Positions 17,601 to 25,914 of a stretch of DNA of 64,000 nt are shown here, piece by piece. Both the position numbers and the translations under genes were made by a program. The notes below the pieces were generated by a model that saw nothing but the letters and a program-made list of their open reading frames with translations, ran no database searches and was not told the DNA's origin. Within the stretch, counting starts at the first letter, position 1; every line of letters starts with the position of its first letter. The DNA comes from Bacillota bacterium (GTDB lineage: Bacteria; Bacillota; SHA-98; Ch115), in contig JABLXA010000006.1 in NCBI GenBank assembly GCA_013178415.1, positions 1 through 64,000 of the forward strand, in the 5' to 3' direction.

Positions 17601-18790
17601 TGGATCACATAGAAAATTGTCGTGAGACACGTGAGTATCAACAGTGTGAGATTCTCTACAAACTAGATGAGCAAAGATCCATCTCTTTAAGTTATCGCGG
17701 TGAACAGGACGCCGATACTTCCGGCGGCCTTCATCTCCTGTCGGCGGCCTGTGATTCAGGTTCTTCGCGGATCGGTTTTGAGATGGGGCGAACTGGCGAA
17801 GGAGCTGAGACCTATGCCTTTACCTCCAAGCAAGATATCTCTCGCTTCCCTCTAACCCTAAAGGGAAAACTCAGAAAAGGCCCCGGCAGGAAAGATACAA
17901 GTGGGGATACAGAATACGCGACTCCGAGATATACAACATCACTTGAGATAGGAACTGCAGTCGGCGCAGGGAGATACTTGAGATTTGAACCCCATCTGGA
18001 TCTTGCCTGGCACTCTCCCGGCTCGGAAGATGAATTGGCTTCATCCCTTATATTGGGCGTAGAAACAACCGATGAAGCGCCATTCCATATGAATGGAACC
18101 TACCAAAGAGATCTTGCGGGAGGCAATAGATCTTCCCTCAGTTTGGGATTTGAGACCTTGAGAACTGGAGATGTTAACATCGAAGGCAGACTGCAGCTGT
18201 CGGATGGCGGAAATGGCATCCATCAGGGAATGAAACTCGCCTTCGATTATAGGCCATCATCCGATCCTGGGCTAGTGTCCATTGGCTACGTCTCATTCTC
18301 GAATTCGTCGATAAAAACCACGAACGACGTATCTGAAAATGCACTGATGGAGGGGTCTCTCCTCCTCGCCAGGAAGATCACCGAGGATCTTTCGGCATCC
18401 ATCCGTTTTTCACGAAAGATTGTGGGGGAATACAGGTCTTCAGGAATGCAGGCAAAGGTAAGCAGCAATCTTCTGACAGGGCGCGCACTATTCAAGATCA
18501 ACCCACGATTTCACCTTATGTCAGACTATTCAATAGCGACTCAAGAGGAGACTGGCGTCAACTCACCTGGCTATCGGTTGGAGGCCATCTTCCCACTGGC
18601 TAACGGGTTTCAGCTTTCCGTCGGCTGGGCCTCCATGGCCGCGGGAAAGGCTGCCGGTGACGGGCGCCATCACGGGCATACAAGCTACCCCCACACCGGA
18701 AGCATCACAGGGTGGAGCAGTGGGGGCCCATACATAAGACTAGGGTTTGTTTTCAATAAAGACTGGTTTATCCACCATACAGGACCATAG
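14603..18790 (+). CDS. Very large multidomain surface protein with a C-terminal beta-barrel-like region
   Basis: The 1395-residue protein has a signal peptide (about 1-38). In order: a pilin-like module (about 45-195, LDFGQISPL ... YRGELLFTVS); a FlgD-like Ig unit (about 195-285, NPFSPALDHYVTIRYF ... VPDGTYSFSV); a carboxypeptidase-regulatory-like fold (about 297-378, IRGRVSDSISGDGLPGV); a CARDB-like unit (about 380-500); an SdrD-B-like unit (about 515-600, FLDFDGDGTLDDGES); and about 780 residues of alternating short strands. The middle holds the PYRLRNIPITAGSEKIHVE and YTIDYATGSVTF motifs I associate with large outer-membrane proteins of diderms. The last clear strand ends in FVFNKDWF, six residues before the stop. 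I infer an outer-membrane barrel fed by the two upstream gene products. The fold assignment needs structure prediction. Confidence 0.72.
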   Translation: MTVGRNLRRRTVRTIWVMLFLCLLHHMLASPIPALAAAEGKSVGGDRIASRGELILDGNVPTLDFGQISPLTSPAIWTRAIHLEVLGSGEPWTLYVQSRGDFAIPGRSQTMPVSRLKWARAVEGVPPNWSPVTTSAQEVARGSSTGSPNRTEVWLDLRLDAAWDDPVPAPGEKYRGELLFTVSAGELKSNFVFPNPFSPALDHYVTIRYFHTGSVPNPTYAKFTIRNSEGRLVFQKGETVYNDAWQDFVWPGQNMVGKPVPDGTYSFSVSDQNNLIHAAGTIILQNSAPTGGTSKIRGRVSDSISGDGLPGVIMKLYTSSHKEVAATRTQMDGTFIFGSIPQGQYYIEATLPGYVPYTSPLISLGAGEDKQFNITLSSNSALFLTAEVHPQDVTPGDMITCKGIVENVGTRPLKEVVLEDLSGWPFEPLTHVEEHPTLIQRIGRLEVGEKKAVEFKMTVHPNAEPGIYFCHLTVKAAAVKPGGHGLKMIEQSARAKVKIRPGVFDRSGIVMGRAFLDFDGDGTLDDGESPAAGMSITTQLGHRVKTGSTGEFTIKGLTPGMYAIRPVPCNDLQAFDAIVVDVPQSGGIVMAEIPIRKTGQEPDQVNTLIHGRNGELNLDILAAGDLMIGAALDAPGGPSPSPLKGRLSGTLTIKGSAPDWLRSEYDLRLTLDSRGLIPASAQDDADANLIGSPLDLFDEDSYSLRYADPMYWALNVKANANTDQGDLIFKAGHITLDQATRNGAHDPSSAWLPSQGTTPLPSCSRLPASIDGIGMEFRSKEAQGNMSARFGSFLGTPRTVNITDRLPGTGGPGPYRLRNIPITAGSEKIHVEARDPNSMSLAYTLTPRYTIDYATGSVTFDRSIGKMDSAGNLMIIVASYESMVERGNPAFMIGGAKFELSRENPGDSTGFSAGLGLSLPLSQCYLADTTFDMPSIFDASVKFKPFGNLSLNGEFTRSLDRLWSVGLLANPSKALEIRLKSGIQEIPTPTPDSVASPWALDHIENCRETREYQQCEILYKLDEQRSISLSYRGEQDADTSGGLHLLSAACDSGSSRIGFEMGRTGEGAETYAFTSKQDISRFPLTLKGKLRKGPGRKDTSGDTEYATPRYTTSLEIGTAVGAGRYLRFEPHLDLAWHSPGSEDELASSLILGVETTDEAPFHMNGTYQRDLAGGNRSSLSLGFETLRTGDVNIEGRLQLSDGGNGIHQGMKLAFDYRPSSDPGLVSIGYVSFSNSSIKTTNDVSENALMEGSLLLARKITEDLSASIRFSRKIVGEYRSSGMQAKVSSNLLTGRALFKINPRFHLMSDYSIATQEETGVNSPGYRLEAIFPLANGFQLSVGWASMAAGKAAGDGRHHGHTSYPHTGSITGWSSGGPYIRLGFVFNKDWFIHHTGP

Positions 18791-20146
18791 CTATGGTGTC
18801 ACCCGGTCCCTGTCCCTGGGGAATAGAGAGGCTTCCCTGACATTTGAGAGCCCCAGCAGCCGGGCTGTGAGCCGCTCGAGACCTATGGCAAGGCCTCCGT
18901 GAGGAGGCATGCCATATCTAAAAATCTTAAGATAGTCTGAAAAGTTGTCGGGGTCAAGCCCACGCTCCTTCATACTGTTCACCAGCATGGCATAGTCGTG
19001 GATACGCTGGCCCCCTGTGGTGACCTCAAGTCCTCTGAAAAGGAGGTCAAAGCTTTTGGTGAGGGAAGGGTTCTTGTCGTCAGGCATCGCGTACATTGGA
19101 CGCACAGATCTTGGAAAATGAGTGATAAAGATGAACTCCGATCCAAAATGCTTCTCTGAATATTGGCAAATTAGCCTTTCCCCTTCAGGATCCAAATCAG
19201 ATGAAGCACCCTGCTTATATCCATATTCCTTTTCAATGATCCTAATCGCATCCGCAAGTGGAATCCTCGGGATCTTCGAGACCACTGGAATAGAAGATCC
19301 CAGCAGCTCGAAATCTCTCTTACAGTTATCATTGAATTCTCGCACGAGGGCTTTGAGAAACTCTTCTTCAAGATCCATTATGTCATTTTCGTCGCGAATG
19401 AAGCCCATCTCCAGATCAAGGCTCACATATTCATTGAGATGCCGGGAAGTATTATGCTCTTCTGCCCTGTAAGCATGGCCTGTTTCAAACACTCTTTCAA
19501 AACCTGCCGCGACCCCCATCTGCTTGTAGAATTGAGGGCTCTGAGCAAGATATGCCCTTTTTCCAAAGTAATCAACAGGAAACAGTTGGGAGCCACCTTC
19601 AGCCCCCGCAGCCACGATTTTAGGCGAAAAGATCTCGATGAAACCCTGAGATCTCAAGAATTCGCGAAAGACCCTCACAATCTCTGCCGATACTCTAAAG
19701 ATGGCATGATATGTAGCATGGCGGAGCGACATCACCCGGTTCTGAAGCTGGACATCCAACCCGGCCCGCAGGTTGGTCTTATTTATTTCAAATGGCGGAG
19801 CGTCCAGAGCCCTGTTTATCACGCGAATGCTGTTCAGATAAACCTCGACACTTTGCGGAGCCCGCTCCTCCGCTCTGACCGTCCCGGTCACTGAGACGGC
19901 GCTTTCAAGATTGATCAGATTATCCTCTTCATCTAAGCTATCCGGCCTATTTGACTCTGATGACATGACAACTTTTCCTCTTTCAAAGACACACTGAATC
20001 ATGCCTGACCTGTCTCTGATGATCAGAAAAGTCAAACCTCCGAGATCTCTTATAGCATGCACCCAGCCAGATAGACTTACCACCTGATCTATGTATTTCG
20101 GAACATCCGCAGCAAGGACACGTTGCTTCGTCTCTTTTTCCTCCAT
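18791..20146 (-). CDS. aspS: Aspartyl-tRNA synthetase, archaeal-type (probably Asp/Asn non-discriminating)
   Basis: This 451-residue class II synthetase charges tRNA-Asp in the cytoplasm. The N-terminal OB fold (VVSLSGWVHAIRDLGGLTFLIIRD) binds the anticodon. Motif 2 (AYRAEEHNTSRHLNEY) and motif 3 (GGLAIGLERLTARLLGL) are intact, and the end FPRDRDRVTP is characteristic of the short archaeal-type AspRS rather than the 590-residue bacterial type. Such enzymes in bacteria often also charge tRNA-Asn, with GatCAB completing the reaction. There is a small acidic insertion at about 58-78 within the OB fold. Its stop abuts the stop of the barrel-protein gene with no spacer. No T-box motif was found upstream. 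Confidence 0.93.
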   Translation of the reverse strand: MEEKETKQRVLAADVPKYIDQVVSLSGWVHAIRDLGGLTFLIIRDRSGMIQCVFERGKVVMSSESNRPDSLDEEDNLINLESAVSVTGTVRAEERAPQSVEVYLNSIRVINRALDAPPFEINKTNLRAGLDVQLQNRVMSLRHATYHAIFRVSAEIVRVFREFLRSQGFIEIFSPKIVAAGAEGGSQLFPVDYFGKRAYLAQSPQFYKQMGVAAGFERVFETGHAYRAEEHNTSRHLNEYVSLDLEMGFIRDENDIMDLEEEFLKALVREFNDNCKRDFELLGSSIPVVSKIPRIPLADAIRIIEKEYGYKQGASSDLDPEGERLICQYSEKHFGSEFIFITHFPRSVRPMYAMPDDKNPSLTKSFDLLFRGLEVTTGGQRIHDYAMLVNSMKERGLDPDNFSDYLKIFRYGMPPHGGLAIGLERLTARLLGLSNVREASLFPRDRDRVTP

Positions 20147-20476
20147 CAGCTCGAACCCCCTATAGTAGAGGATTGTACCAGTGAAGGGTCATGATGTCAA
20201 TCGGATTCTTGGGCTGCAGGTTCGTTCGTCCAGTCACTCACTTGCGGCCTGGTGCATGTAACTCTTGTAAGTAAGGCTGGAAAGACTACCAACTTTCTAC
20301 GAATCGCTGATTTCAAATCACCCTCAGGCGCGATATAATTAATGGTTGATGGCCCGATGCCCTCGGCGCGGCGGTATCTGTCTGAGAGAGGGTACCCCTG
20401 CATCCCTCAGGGCAGGGCCGCAGCCGCAGACTGGCATGGCGAATCGTTTTGCTGATATTTTCATAATGAGGGGTTC
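20147..20476. other. Divergent intergenic region between aspS and the SpoIID-like gene
   Basis: About 330 bases that must hold both promoters. I looked for a T-box leader of aspS and saw no antiterminator-like GGTGG-type element. A 68-codon minus-strand frame at 20197-20403 has no ribosome-binding site or family resemblance. No RNA gene is apparent. Confidence 0.35.
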
Positions 20477-20479
20477 GTG

Positions 20480-22606
20480 ATGATGCTAGAATCTATCATT
20501 CGCATGCGCCGTACCTTCCTTATTCTCATCCTTACACTGGCTACCATTGGCCCCACAAATATAAAAATGGACGCTGCTATGTATGGAGACCAGGAGAGTG
20601 CCGCCCTCGTAGGGACAGAAAAGGATGATATCTGGATACGGGTGGCCATAAGCCAAAATCCCAACCATGAACCATCCTTTGAACATGACAGGGTAACAGT
20701 AGTCTGCGGCAGCGATACGATGCTTGACTCCTTGGGTACGGCTCAGACGGCCGAGTATAAGTCCGACAGCCCCCTACCTGAATCTGTTCAACCAGATACC
20801 AATCACCAATATTCAGGCCCTATGCAATTCAAAATCCCTACAGGTGCAAAGCTCCTGATCTCAAGCGGGATCGGCGGGGTTGAAGTCATGGAACAGTCTT
20901 CAAAACCAAATGGCGAGGCACTGGAAAGAACCCTAGGCACCTTCCCGTCTGGTGTCGTGATCTCTCCTATCGATGAACATGCGACGCTCGGCATCGCTAG
21001 CATCAGAAGGCCAAAATCTAGTCCTTTCCCTATTTATAGAGGCAAGTTAGAGGTGAAGCCTTCCACCAGGCCGGGGAAATTGCTCGTCATAAATCTGATA
21101 AGGCTGGAAGACTATCTTCGGGGGGTTGTGCCGAATGAGATGCCCACCGATTTCCCGATTGAAGCCCTGAAAGCGCAGGCGATAGCCTCCAGAAGTTATA
21201 CCGTGGTAGAGCTTAAGAAGCATAGCAGCATCGGCGCCGATCTTTGCGATGGGACACACTGCCATGTATATTATGGCGCTGCGAGCGAAAATCGACGCAC
21301 TGATGAAGCCATCGCAGCGACTCGCGGGTTATTTGTCCTCTACCGGCAAGAGGTCGCCAGGGCTTACTATTCCTCTACAGCTGGAGGATTTACTGAGAAT
21401 AACGAAAATGTTTGGCCAGATCCATCTAATGGGAATTTCCCGGGAAATCCTATACCATATCTAAGGGGAGTGCCTGACGATAGTACAATAAAATACCTCG
21501 ATAAGGAAGAGACATTTCGAGAGTTCCTGCTATCACGGGCAGGACGGTATGATTCAGCATCTCCGTATTTCCGCTGGAAAGAAGAATGGTCAAGAACAGA
21601 GCTTGAATCCATTTTCGCCTCTACATTGCCCAAATATGCCACACGGAAATCTAGCTCTCTGCTGCCTTTGCCTTCATGGTCCTTCACAAATCCCGGGCAG
21701 CCCGATATGCCATCGCAACCTGAACCTCAACCACAGCCAGAATCAGAGTCACAACTGGGGAACCAGTCACAGGTTCAACCACAAGCAGCCCCCATGGCAC
21801 AACAGGCACCGGCGGCGCGACAAGACCTTCCAGCCGGTGATCCTCTAGGTCAGCTCCTGGACATACGCGTATTGAAGCGTGGCATATCAGGAAAGATAAT
21901 TTCTTGCGAGATCAAGGGATCGCGCGGGACTTGGGTCGTGGAAGGCGAACTAAAAATCCGGTCTGTATTCAAACCGGCCTTAGGGTCATCTTCGATGCTC
22001 AAAAGCGCCAATGTCATCTTTGACTTGAAGAGAGACAGCAATGGAGAGCTTATCCGCGTCACTGCGCTTGGCGCAGGATTTGGTCATGGGGTGGGAATGT
22101 CCCAATGGGGAGCCCGCGGGATGGCCGCATATGGCGAAAGCTTCAGGTCGATCCTGGGTCATTATTATCAAGGCACCGCCATTGGCACAATGCCCATTGT
22201 ATTGACCCTATCCTCACCGTCCGGCGCTTCAAGTTCTCAGATCTTCAGCTGGCCCGGGGGAGACGCGAGGCTTGTAATCAGCAGAGTCCCCCATCCCTCT
22301 AAGGGCATATTTCGTTCTGTCGTGGACTTCCTCCTTAAGCTGACATCAGGTGACCCCTTCAAGATCAAATCCTTGACAATATCGTTCAATAATAAAGAGA
22401 GTCTAAAGGTCGATCTCACTTCGCTAAATGAAACGCCGCTCACGATAGATGTCAGCGCCTATCTGCGCCCCGGACTAAACAAAGTAGTCTTCGAGGTCAC
22501 CGGGGATCAGCCGCCGGCCCGGGGAGGCTCTTCTTCTCCCCAGGACGCGGATGCTATTCGGATCTCGATCCAGTCATCTCCTTCCGCGGCTCTTCAATCG
22601 GAATGA
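20480..22606 (+). CDS. SpoIID/LytB-domain protein with a Pro/Gln-rich insertion
   Basis: The family includes SpoIID, the lytic transglycosylase that degrades peptidoglycan during engulfment, and LytB amidase enhancers. The protein is about 708 residues, longer than classic SpoIID (about 340). Residues 12-35 are a signal or anchor. The SpoIID core is clear: YRGKLEV, NLIRLEDYLRGVVPNEMP, EALKAQAIASRSY, then YYSSTAGGFTE. The conserved GHGVGMSQWGARGMA follows after a Pro/Gln/Ser linker at about 410-455. A beta-sandwich-like tail follows. Starts at 20477 (GTG), 20480 and 20483 (ATG) are stacked behind GAGGGG. The 3' end overlaps the convergent PHP gene by 53 bases. It could be a SpoIID paralogue rather than SpoIID itself. 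Confidence 0.88.
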   Translation: MMLESIIRMRRTFLILILTLATIGPTNIKMDAAMYGDQESAALVGTEKDDIWIRVAISQNPNHEPSFEHDRVTVVCGSDTMLDSLGTAQTAEYKSDSPLPESVQPDTNHQYSGPMQFKIPTGAKLLISSGIGGVEVMEQSSKPNGEALERTLGTFPSGVVISPIDEHATLGIASIRRPKSSPFPIYRGKLEVKPSTRPGKLLVINLIRLEDYLRGVVPNEMPTDFPIEALKAQAIASRSYTVVELKKHSSIGADLCDGTHCHVYYGAASENRRTDEAIAATRGLFVLYRQEVARAYYSSTAGGFTENNENVWPDPSNGNFPGNPIPYLRGVPDDSTIKYLDKEETFREFLLSRAGRYDSASPYFRWKEEWSRTELESIFASTLPKYATRKSSSLLPLPSWSFTNPGQPDMPSQPEPQPQPESESQLGNQSQVQPQAAPMAQQAPAARQDLPAGDPLGQLLDIRVLKRGISGKIISCEIKGSRGTWVVEGELKIRSVFKPALGSSSMLKSANVIFDLKRDSNGELIRVTALGAGFGHGVGMSQWGARGMAAYGESFRSILGHYYQGTAIGTMPIVLTLSSPSGASSSQIFSWPGGDARLVISRVPHPSKGIFRSVVDFLLKLTSGDPFKIKSLTISFNNKESLKVDLTSLNETPLTIDVSAYLRPGLNKVVFEVTGDQPPARGGSSSPQDADAIRISIQSSPSAALQSE

Positions 22607-23420
22607 GTCGCATCTTTCGATCCTTAAAAGTCGCGACTTCGGAGAATCCGGCTCTCCGGGCGAGGTCAAGCGCGCGATCCATGCCAAAACCTAGATCATG
22701 GAGACGATGAGAATCAGAGCCAATTGTTATCGTTCTACCACCCAATTGATGATAGAGCTCGATTATCTCTCGGCCCGGGAGAGTCTCGTTCAAGTCTGTC
22801 CTGAGCCCGGAGGTATTAATCTCGAGCGCGGTACCCTTTTCTACCATCCTCCTGAGGATCTCGACAATGATATCGCGGAAATCATCGACCGGGAATGGGG
22901 CATGAGCGCGGAAAGCATAACGTTTGGGCAGATCGAAGTGCGCCAGCGAATCAAAGAGCCCACTCTCTGCGGCCTTGAGCAAGCCATGAAAGTAGATCTC
23001 ACATGTCTTATTTGGACCTATCTGGTCGAAGAGTTCTGGGGAAATCGGAATATCGCCAAGCCAGTGGTAGGAGCCCAGAACAAAATCAAAGCCTTTTCCG
23101 GCCAGGAATTCTAGTATCTCCTCCTCGCCGCCGACAAAATAGTTTACCTCCACCCCCATTCGCAGGCTCAGTCTATCGCCCCACTTTTTCTGACATTCTT
23201 CGAAATCCCTTTTATAATCTTCAAAATTGAAATGCTTGTAAGCTGGATCTCGCGGGTCGAATTCTATATGGTCTGTGAAACAGATCTCTTCTATCCCAGA
23301 AGCTATAGCAGCCTTACAACGTTCATCCATGGACACCCGGCAGTCAGGCGAGTGCAATGTATGGACGTGATAATCACAAAGTGGAATTGGATAGTCGGAT
23401 GAATTCTGAATTTCCGGCAC
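22554..23420 (-). CDS. PHP-domain phosphatase, histidinol-phosphatase (HisJ/HisK) family
   Basis: The 288-residue protein has the four PHP metal-binding motifs: DYHVHTLHS near residue 15, FTDHIEF near 50, the GVEVNY and GSYHW segments in the middle, and GSDSHRLHDLG near 235. The family removes phosphate from histidinol phosphate with a trinuclear metal centre. No other his gene is nearby, so the real substrate may differ. A second member of the family lies at 49067-49909. The length is normal. Its 3' end overlaps the end of the SpoIID-like gene on the other strand. Confidence 0.88.
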   Translation of the reverse strand: MPEIQNSSDYPIPLCDYHVHTLHSPDCRVSMDERCKAAIASGIEEICFTDHIEFDPRDPAYKHFNFEDYKRDFEECQKKWGDRLSLRMGVEVNYFVGGEEEILEFLAGKGFDFVLGSYHWLGDIPISPELFDQIGPNKTCEIYFHGLLKAAESGLFDSLAHFDLPKRYAFRAHAPFPVDDFRDIIVEILRRMVEKGTALEINTSGLRTDLNETLPGREIIELYHQLGGRTITIGSDSHRLHDLGFGMDRALDLARRAGFSEVATFKDRKMRLIPIEEPRKEMTGSRSE

Positions 23421-23541
23421 TATGTCTTTCTCCTCTCTCAGCGAACTGCCAAGGTTAAATATATGCCCTCCTTCTCCTTCTTGTCAACTCCAGCCAGATA
23501 TGCTATGCTACTATGAGTAATCTGGGAAAGAGGATCAATTT

Positions 23542-24141
23542 ATGCAGGATTCGTCATACCAGCAAAAGAGTGAAAATGTAACCCCTTTGATGTTATTCAC
23601 GGCATTTCTGCCGATAGGAGCCTTTACTTTCGGCGGCGGATATGCCATGATCCCCCTCATCAAGAAATCTATTGTTGATAGGTATCATTGGATGGGGGAA
23701 AGAGATTTCATCGACTCTATTGCTATAGCCCAGAGCGCTCCTGGACCAATTGCGATAAACATGGCAGCGCTTACAGGCCGGAGGCTCGCAGGCATCCCCG
23801 GGGCGATTGCGTCAGTGATCGCAGCAGCTCTGCCTTCTTTTATTTCCATCTTGATCATAGCCGCCGTCTTTTTAGGAATCCAGCACAACCCCTTCGTGAG
23901 GGCGGCCATGAAGGGAATGCGACCTGCTATAGTCGCTCTCATGGCAGCCGCGGTGTTTGATGTGGGGAAGGCTGCCATCGCGACGGCAGCAGGAGTTGGT
24001 CTTGCCGCTATCGCCTTTGCAGGTTTGACCCTCCTCCATATGCATCCAATCGTGGTTATAATACTTGCGGCAGCAGCGGGCTTTTTCATGAAGCCTGCAC
24101 GTGATGAGGGGAAAACTCCGGAAAAAGACGACATAGAATAG
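23542..24141 (+). CDS. Chromate transporter (CHR family), first half-protein
   Basis: This 199-residue membrane protein has five or six hydrophobic segments and the CHR motifs FGGGYAMIPLI near residue 30 and AQSAPGPIAIN near 70. Short-chain CHR proteins occur as tandem pairs that work as a heterodimer in inverted orientation. The second half follows after a few bases. The C-terminal tail is hydrophilic (KPARDEGKTPEKDD). The family exports chromate or moves sulfate-like anions; the physiological substrate is not settled. Confidence 0.9.
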   Translation: MQDSSYQQKSENVTPLMLFTAFLPIGAFTFGGGYAMIPLIKKSIVDRYHWMGERDFIDSIAIAQSAPGPIAINMAALTGRRLAGIPGAIASVIAAALPSFISILIIAAVFLGIQHNPFVRAAMKGMRPAIVALMAAAVFDVGKAAIATAAGVGLAAIAFAGLTLLHMHPIVVIILAAAAGFFMKPARDEGKTPEKDDIE

Positions 24142-24155
24142 GGTGATTGACCTCG

Positions 24156-24677
24156 ATGGTATTATTTCAGCTTTTTTTGAGCTTCTTCAAAATTGGCCTC
24201 TTTAGCTTTGGCGGCGGCTATGCAATGATCCCCCTGATACAGAGAGAGATCGTGACATTGCACAAATGGCTCAACATGGAGCAATTTCTCGACATTCTCG
24301 CCATCTCGCAAATCACTCCCGGGCCTATCGCCATCAATTCAGCGACATTTGTTGGATACAAGGTCGGCGGCATATTGGGATCAGTTTTGGCTACTTTTGG
24401 CGTGGTCCTGCCCGCGGTGATTGTGATGCTGATATTAACTTATTTCTTCCTTAAATATAAAAACCTGGAACCAGTTAAGGCGATGTTCCGCGGCATCCGT
24501 CCGGCGGTAGTGTCATTGATACTGGCAGCGACAGTCATGATCGTCCCTTCATCCATATCTGACATAAGCGGAGTAGCAATAGCCATTCTCACCTTCCTTT
24601 TCATCCGGCGTTTCAAACTGGATCCAATACTCGCGCTGGTGATAGCCGCTGTCGCGGGGATTTTGATATATAGATGA
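24156..24677 (+). CDS. Chromate transporter (CHR family), second half-protein
   Basis: The protein is about 173 residues, with the same motifs as its partner (FSFGGGYAMIPLIQREIV near residue 20, ISQITPGPIAIN near 55) and five or six membrane segments. The ATG at 24156 is favoured; an in-frame TTG at 24147 is also possible. The gene starts within 15 bases of the first half, so both come from one transcript. Length and motif order are typical of the second short-chain CHR protein. Confidence 0.9.
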   Translation: MVLFQLFLSFFKIGLFSFGGGYAMIPLIQREIVTLHKWLNMEQFLDILAISQITPGPIAINSATFVGYKVGGILGSVLATFGVVLPAVIVMLILTYFFLKYKNLEPVKAMFRGIRPAVVSLILAATVMIVPSSISDISGVAIAILTFLFIRRFKLDPILALVIAAVAGILIYR

Positions 24678-24886
24678 TTTCATGTCTCTCTTCGTCTCAT
24701 CCCCCCTTCGTTTCATATTCAAATTCAGCGCACGCTGGAGATTAGATGCAAGTTTAGGGTAAATGAGAAGAGATCGGAGTTTGTTGTTCATCTGGAAACT
24801 TGAAAGCTCTCTCCCACCTTTTCGCTAACATAGCCGTCCCGTCTCGTGCAACAATAGTATCAGAACGTAATAAGGGGGTGAGCTAA

Positions 24887-25240
24887 ATGCCGCGTAGAAA
24901 CCGGTCGACCGTAGTGCCACAGGCACGAGGCGCTCTTGACAACCTCAAGTATGAGATTGCTAATGAAATAAATTTCCCCACGAACCTCATACAAGGTGAC
25001 TACTGGGGGAACATTTCTTCAGCCCAGTGTGGAGCCGTCGGCGGACACATGGTGCGAAGGATGATAGAAGCAGCTGAAAGGACTCTGGCTGAGCAAGTCG
25101 CGTCCGGCGTGAGAACCGCATTCAGGGCTACGCTCGGCCAGGCCGGCCAGCCGGGTTATATATCGCCTTCCGGCGTCGCAGGTACAACCCAGCCGGGAGT
25201 AAATCCTCCTGGACAGGTTTCTCCTGGGATGACCCAGTAA
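24887..25240 (+). CDS. Alpha/beta-type small acid-soluble spore protein
   Basis: The 117-residue protein starts 6 bases after GGGGGTGAGC. Family features are the germination-protease-like region LDNLKYEIANEINFP near residues 18-32 and the second conserved block SAQCGAVGGHMVRRMI near 44-60, matching the alpha/beta SASP plan. These proteins coat spore DNA and protect it from UV and heat. The last 45 residues are a Gly/Pro/Gln-rich extension not usual in the 60-75 residue classic forms. CAATAGTA about 20 bases upstream of the ribosome-binding site is close to a sigma-G -10 (CATAnTA), with CATA about 19 bases further up; this is tentative. Confidence 0.9.
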   Translation: MPRRNRSTVVPQARGALDNLKYEIANEINFPTNLIQGDYWGNISSAQCGAVGGHMVRRMIEAAERTLAEQVASGVRTAFRATLGQAGQPGYISPSGVAGTTQPGVNPPGQVSPGMTQ

Positions 25241-25296
25241 GACCACCATTGGGCAAGGCAATATAACCTTCGGTAAGTGATGGGTTAGGACTACTA

Positions 25297-25355
25297 GTGC
25301 GGTCAGGCTCTGCAACTTCCCGCCTTTAATAAATATATAAAAGCCTTGACCGCAC
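25297..25355. terminator. Long inverted repeat downstream of the SASP gene
   Basis: GTGCGGTCAGGC (25297-25308) pairs with GCCTTGACCGCAC (25343-25355), with one bulged base and a 34-base AT-rich loop. AATTTT follows on the plus strand. It lies 57 bases after the SASP stop and may terminate it, or may serve the convergent small gene. The loop is long for a classic terminator. Confidence 0.45.
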
Positions 25356-25426
25356 AATTTTGTATGATGAGCCAAAATGTACTACGCGTCCCATGTTTAA
25401 TGTAGCCGCTCCATGTCTCAGAAATC

Positions 25427-25690
25427 TCAAGACCGTGGACTAGCTTTTTGACTTCTCCTCCGCTCCTTTGCGAGTATCTTCTCCCCTTTTCTCCGTGCCT
25501 CATCCCATGTGCCTTCTGGTGTTATGCCTACTTCCTCAGCCATTTCCTCGAGTTGCCTGACCCTCGCCATTTCTGTCGGATCCGTGACCGACCACGCATG
25601 AATCATCGGGATTTCGATGCCGTCCATTATGTCTACCCTCATAAGGGTAAGATCTCGAGGGCCTTTCTCATCCAGCTTTCTTTTAGGCAT
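25427..25690 (-). CDS. Small charged hypothetical protein
   Basis: The 87-residue product starts at ATG 25690, with AAGGGTGGG about 7 bases upstream. The frame is open back to 25879, but the extension looks less protein-like. The sequence is highly charged, with a short beta-like part (LTLMRVDIMDGIEIPMIHAW) followed by a predicted helix rich in E, R and K (MARVRQLEEMAEEVG) and a basic tail. I do not recognise the family. Its neighbours are the SASP gene (convergent) and the GH4 gene. Confidence 0.5.
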   Translation of the reverse strand: MPKRKLDEKGPRDLTLMRVDIMDGIEIPMIHAWSVTDPTEMARVRQLEEMAEEVGITPEGTWDEARRKGEKILAKERRRSQKASPRS

Positions 25691-25914
25691 GCTATCACCC
25701 ACCCTTACAGAATATTCTTTCCGGTTGCCCATCAATAAAAACAGTCTGATCATCCGAGGAAAAAGAAGCCCCGGCCACCAGCCATGCTGTGATGCACCCA
25801 GCCGGTACGGGGGCTCAAAGAAATGTGAGACTCTTCGAAGTAAAGAGGACCGAGAGAGCTGAGGATTCTTCAACTCCAAATCGCAGGATTTTCAGCCTCA
25901 AACCGGGAGATTCA

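Noticed and set aside
20147-20476. T-box riboswitch for aspS
   Set aside because: Neither the T-box antiterminator core nor a specifier loop could be recognised.
22698-23114. 138-codon plus-strand frame
   Set aside because: Antisense of the PHP phosphatase gene, which has full catalytic motifs.
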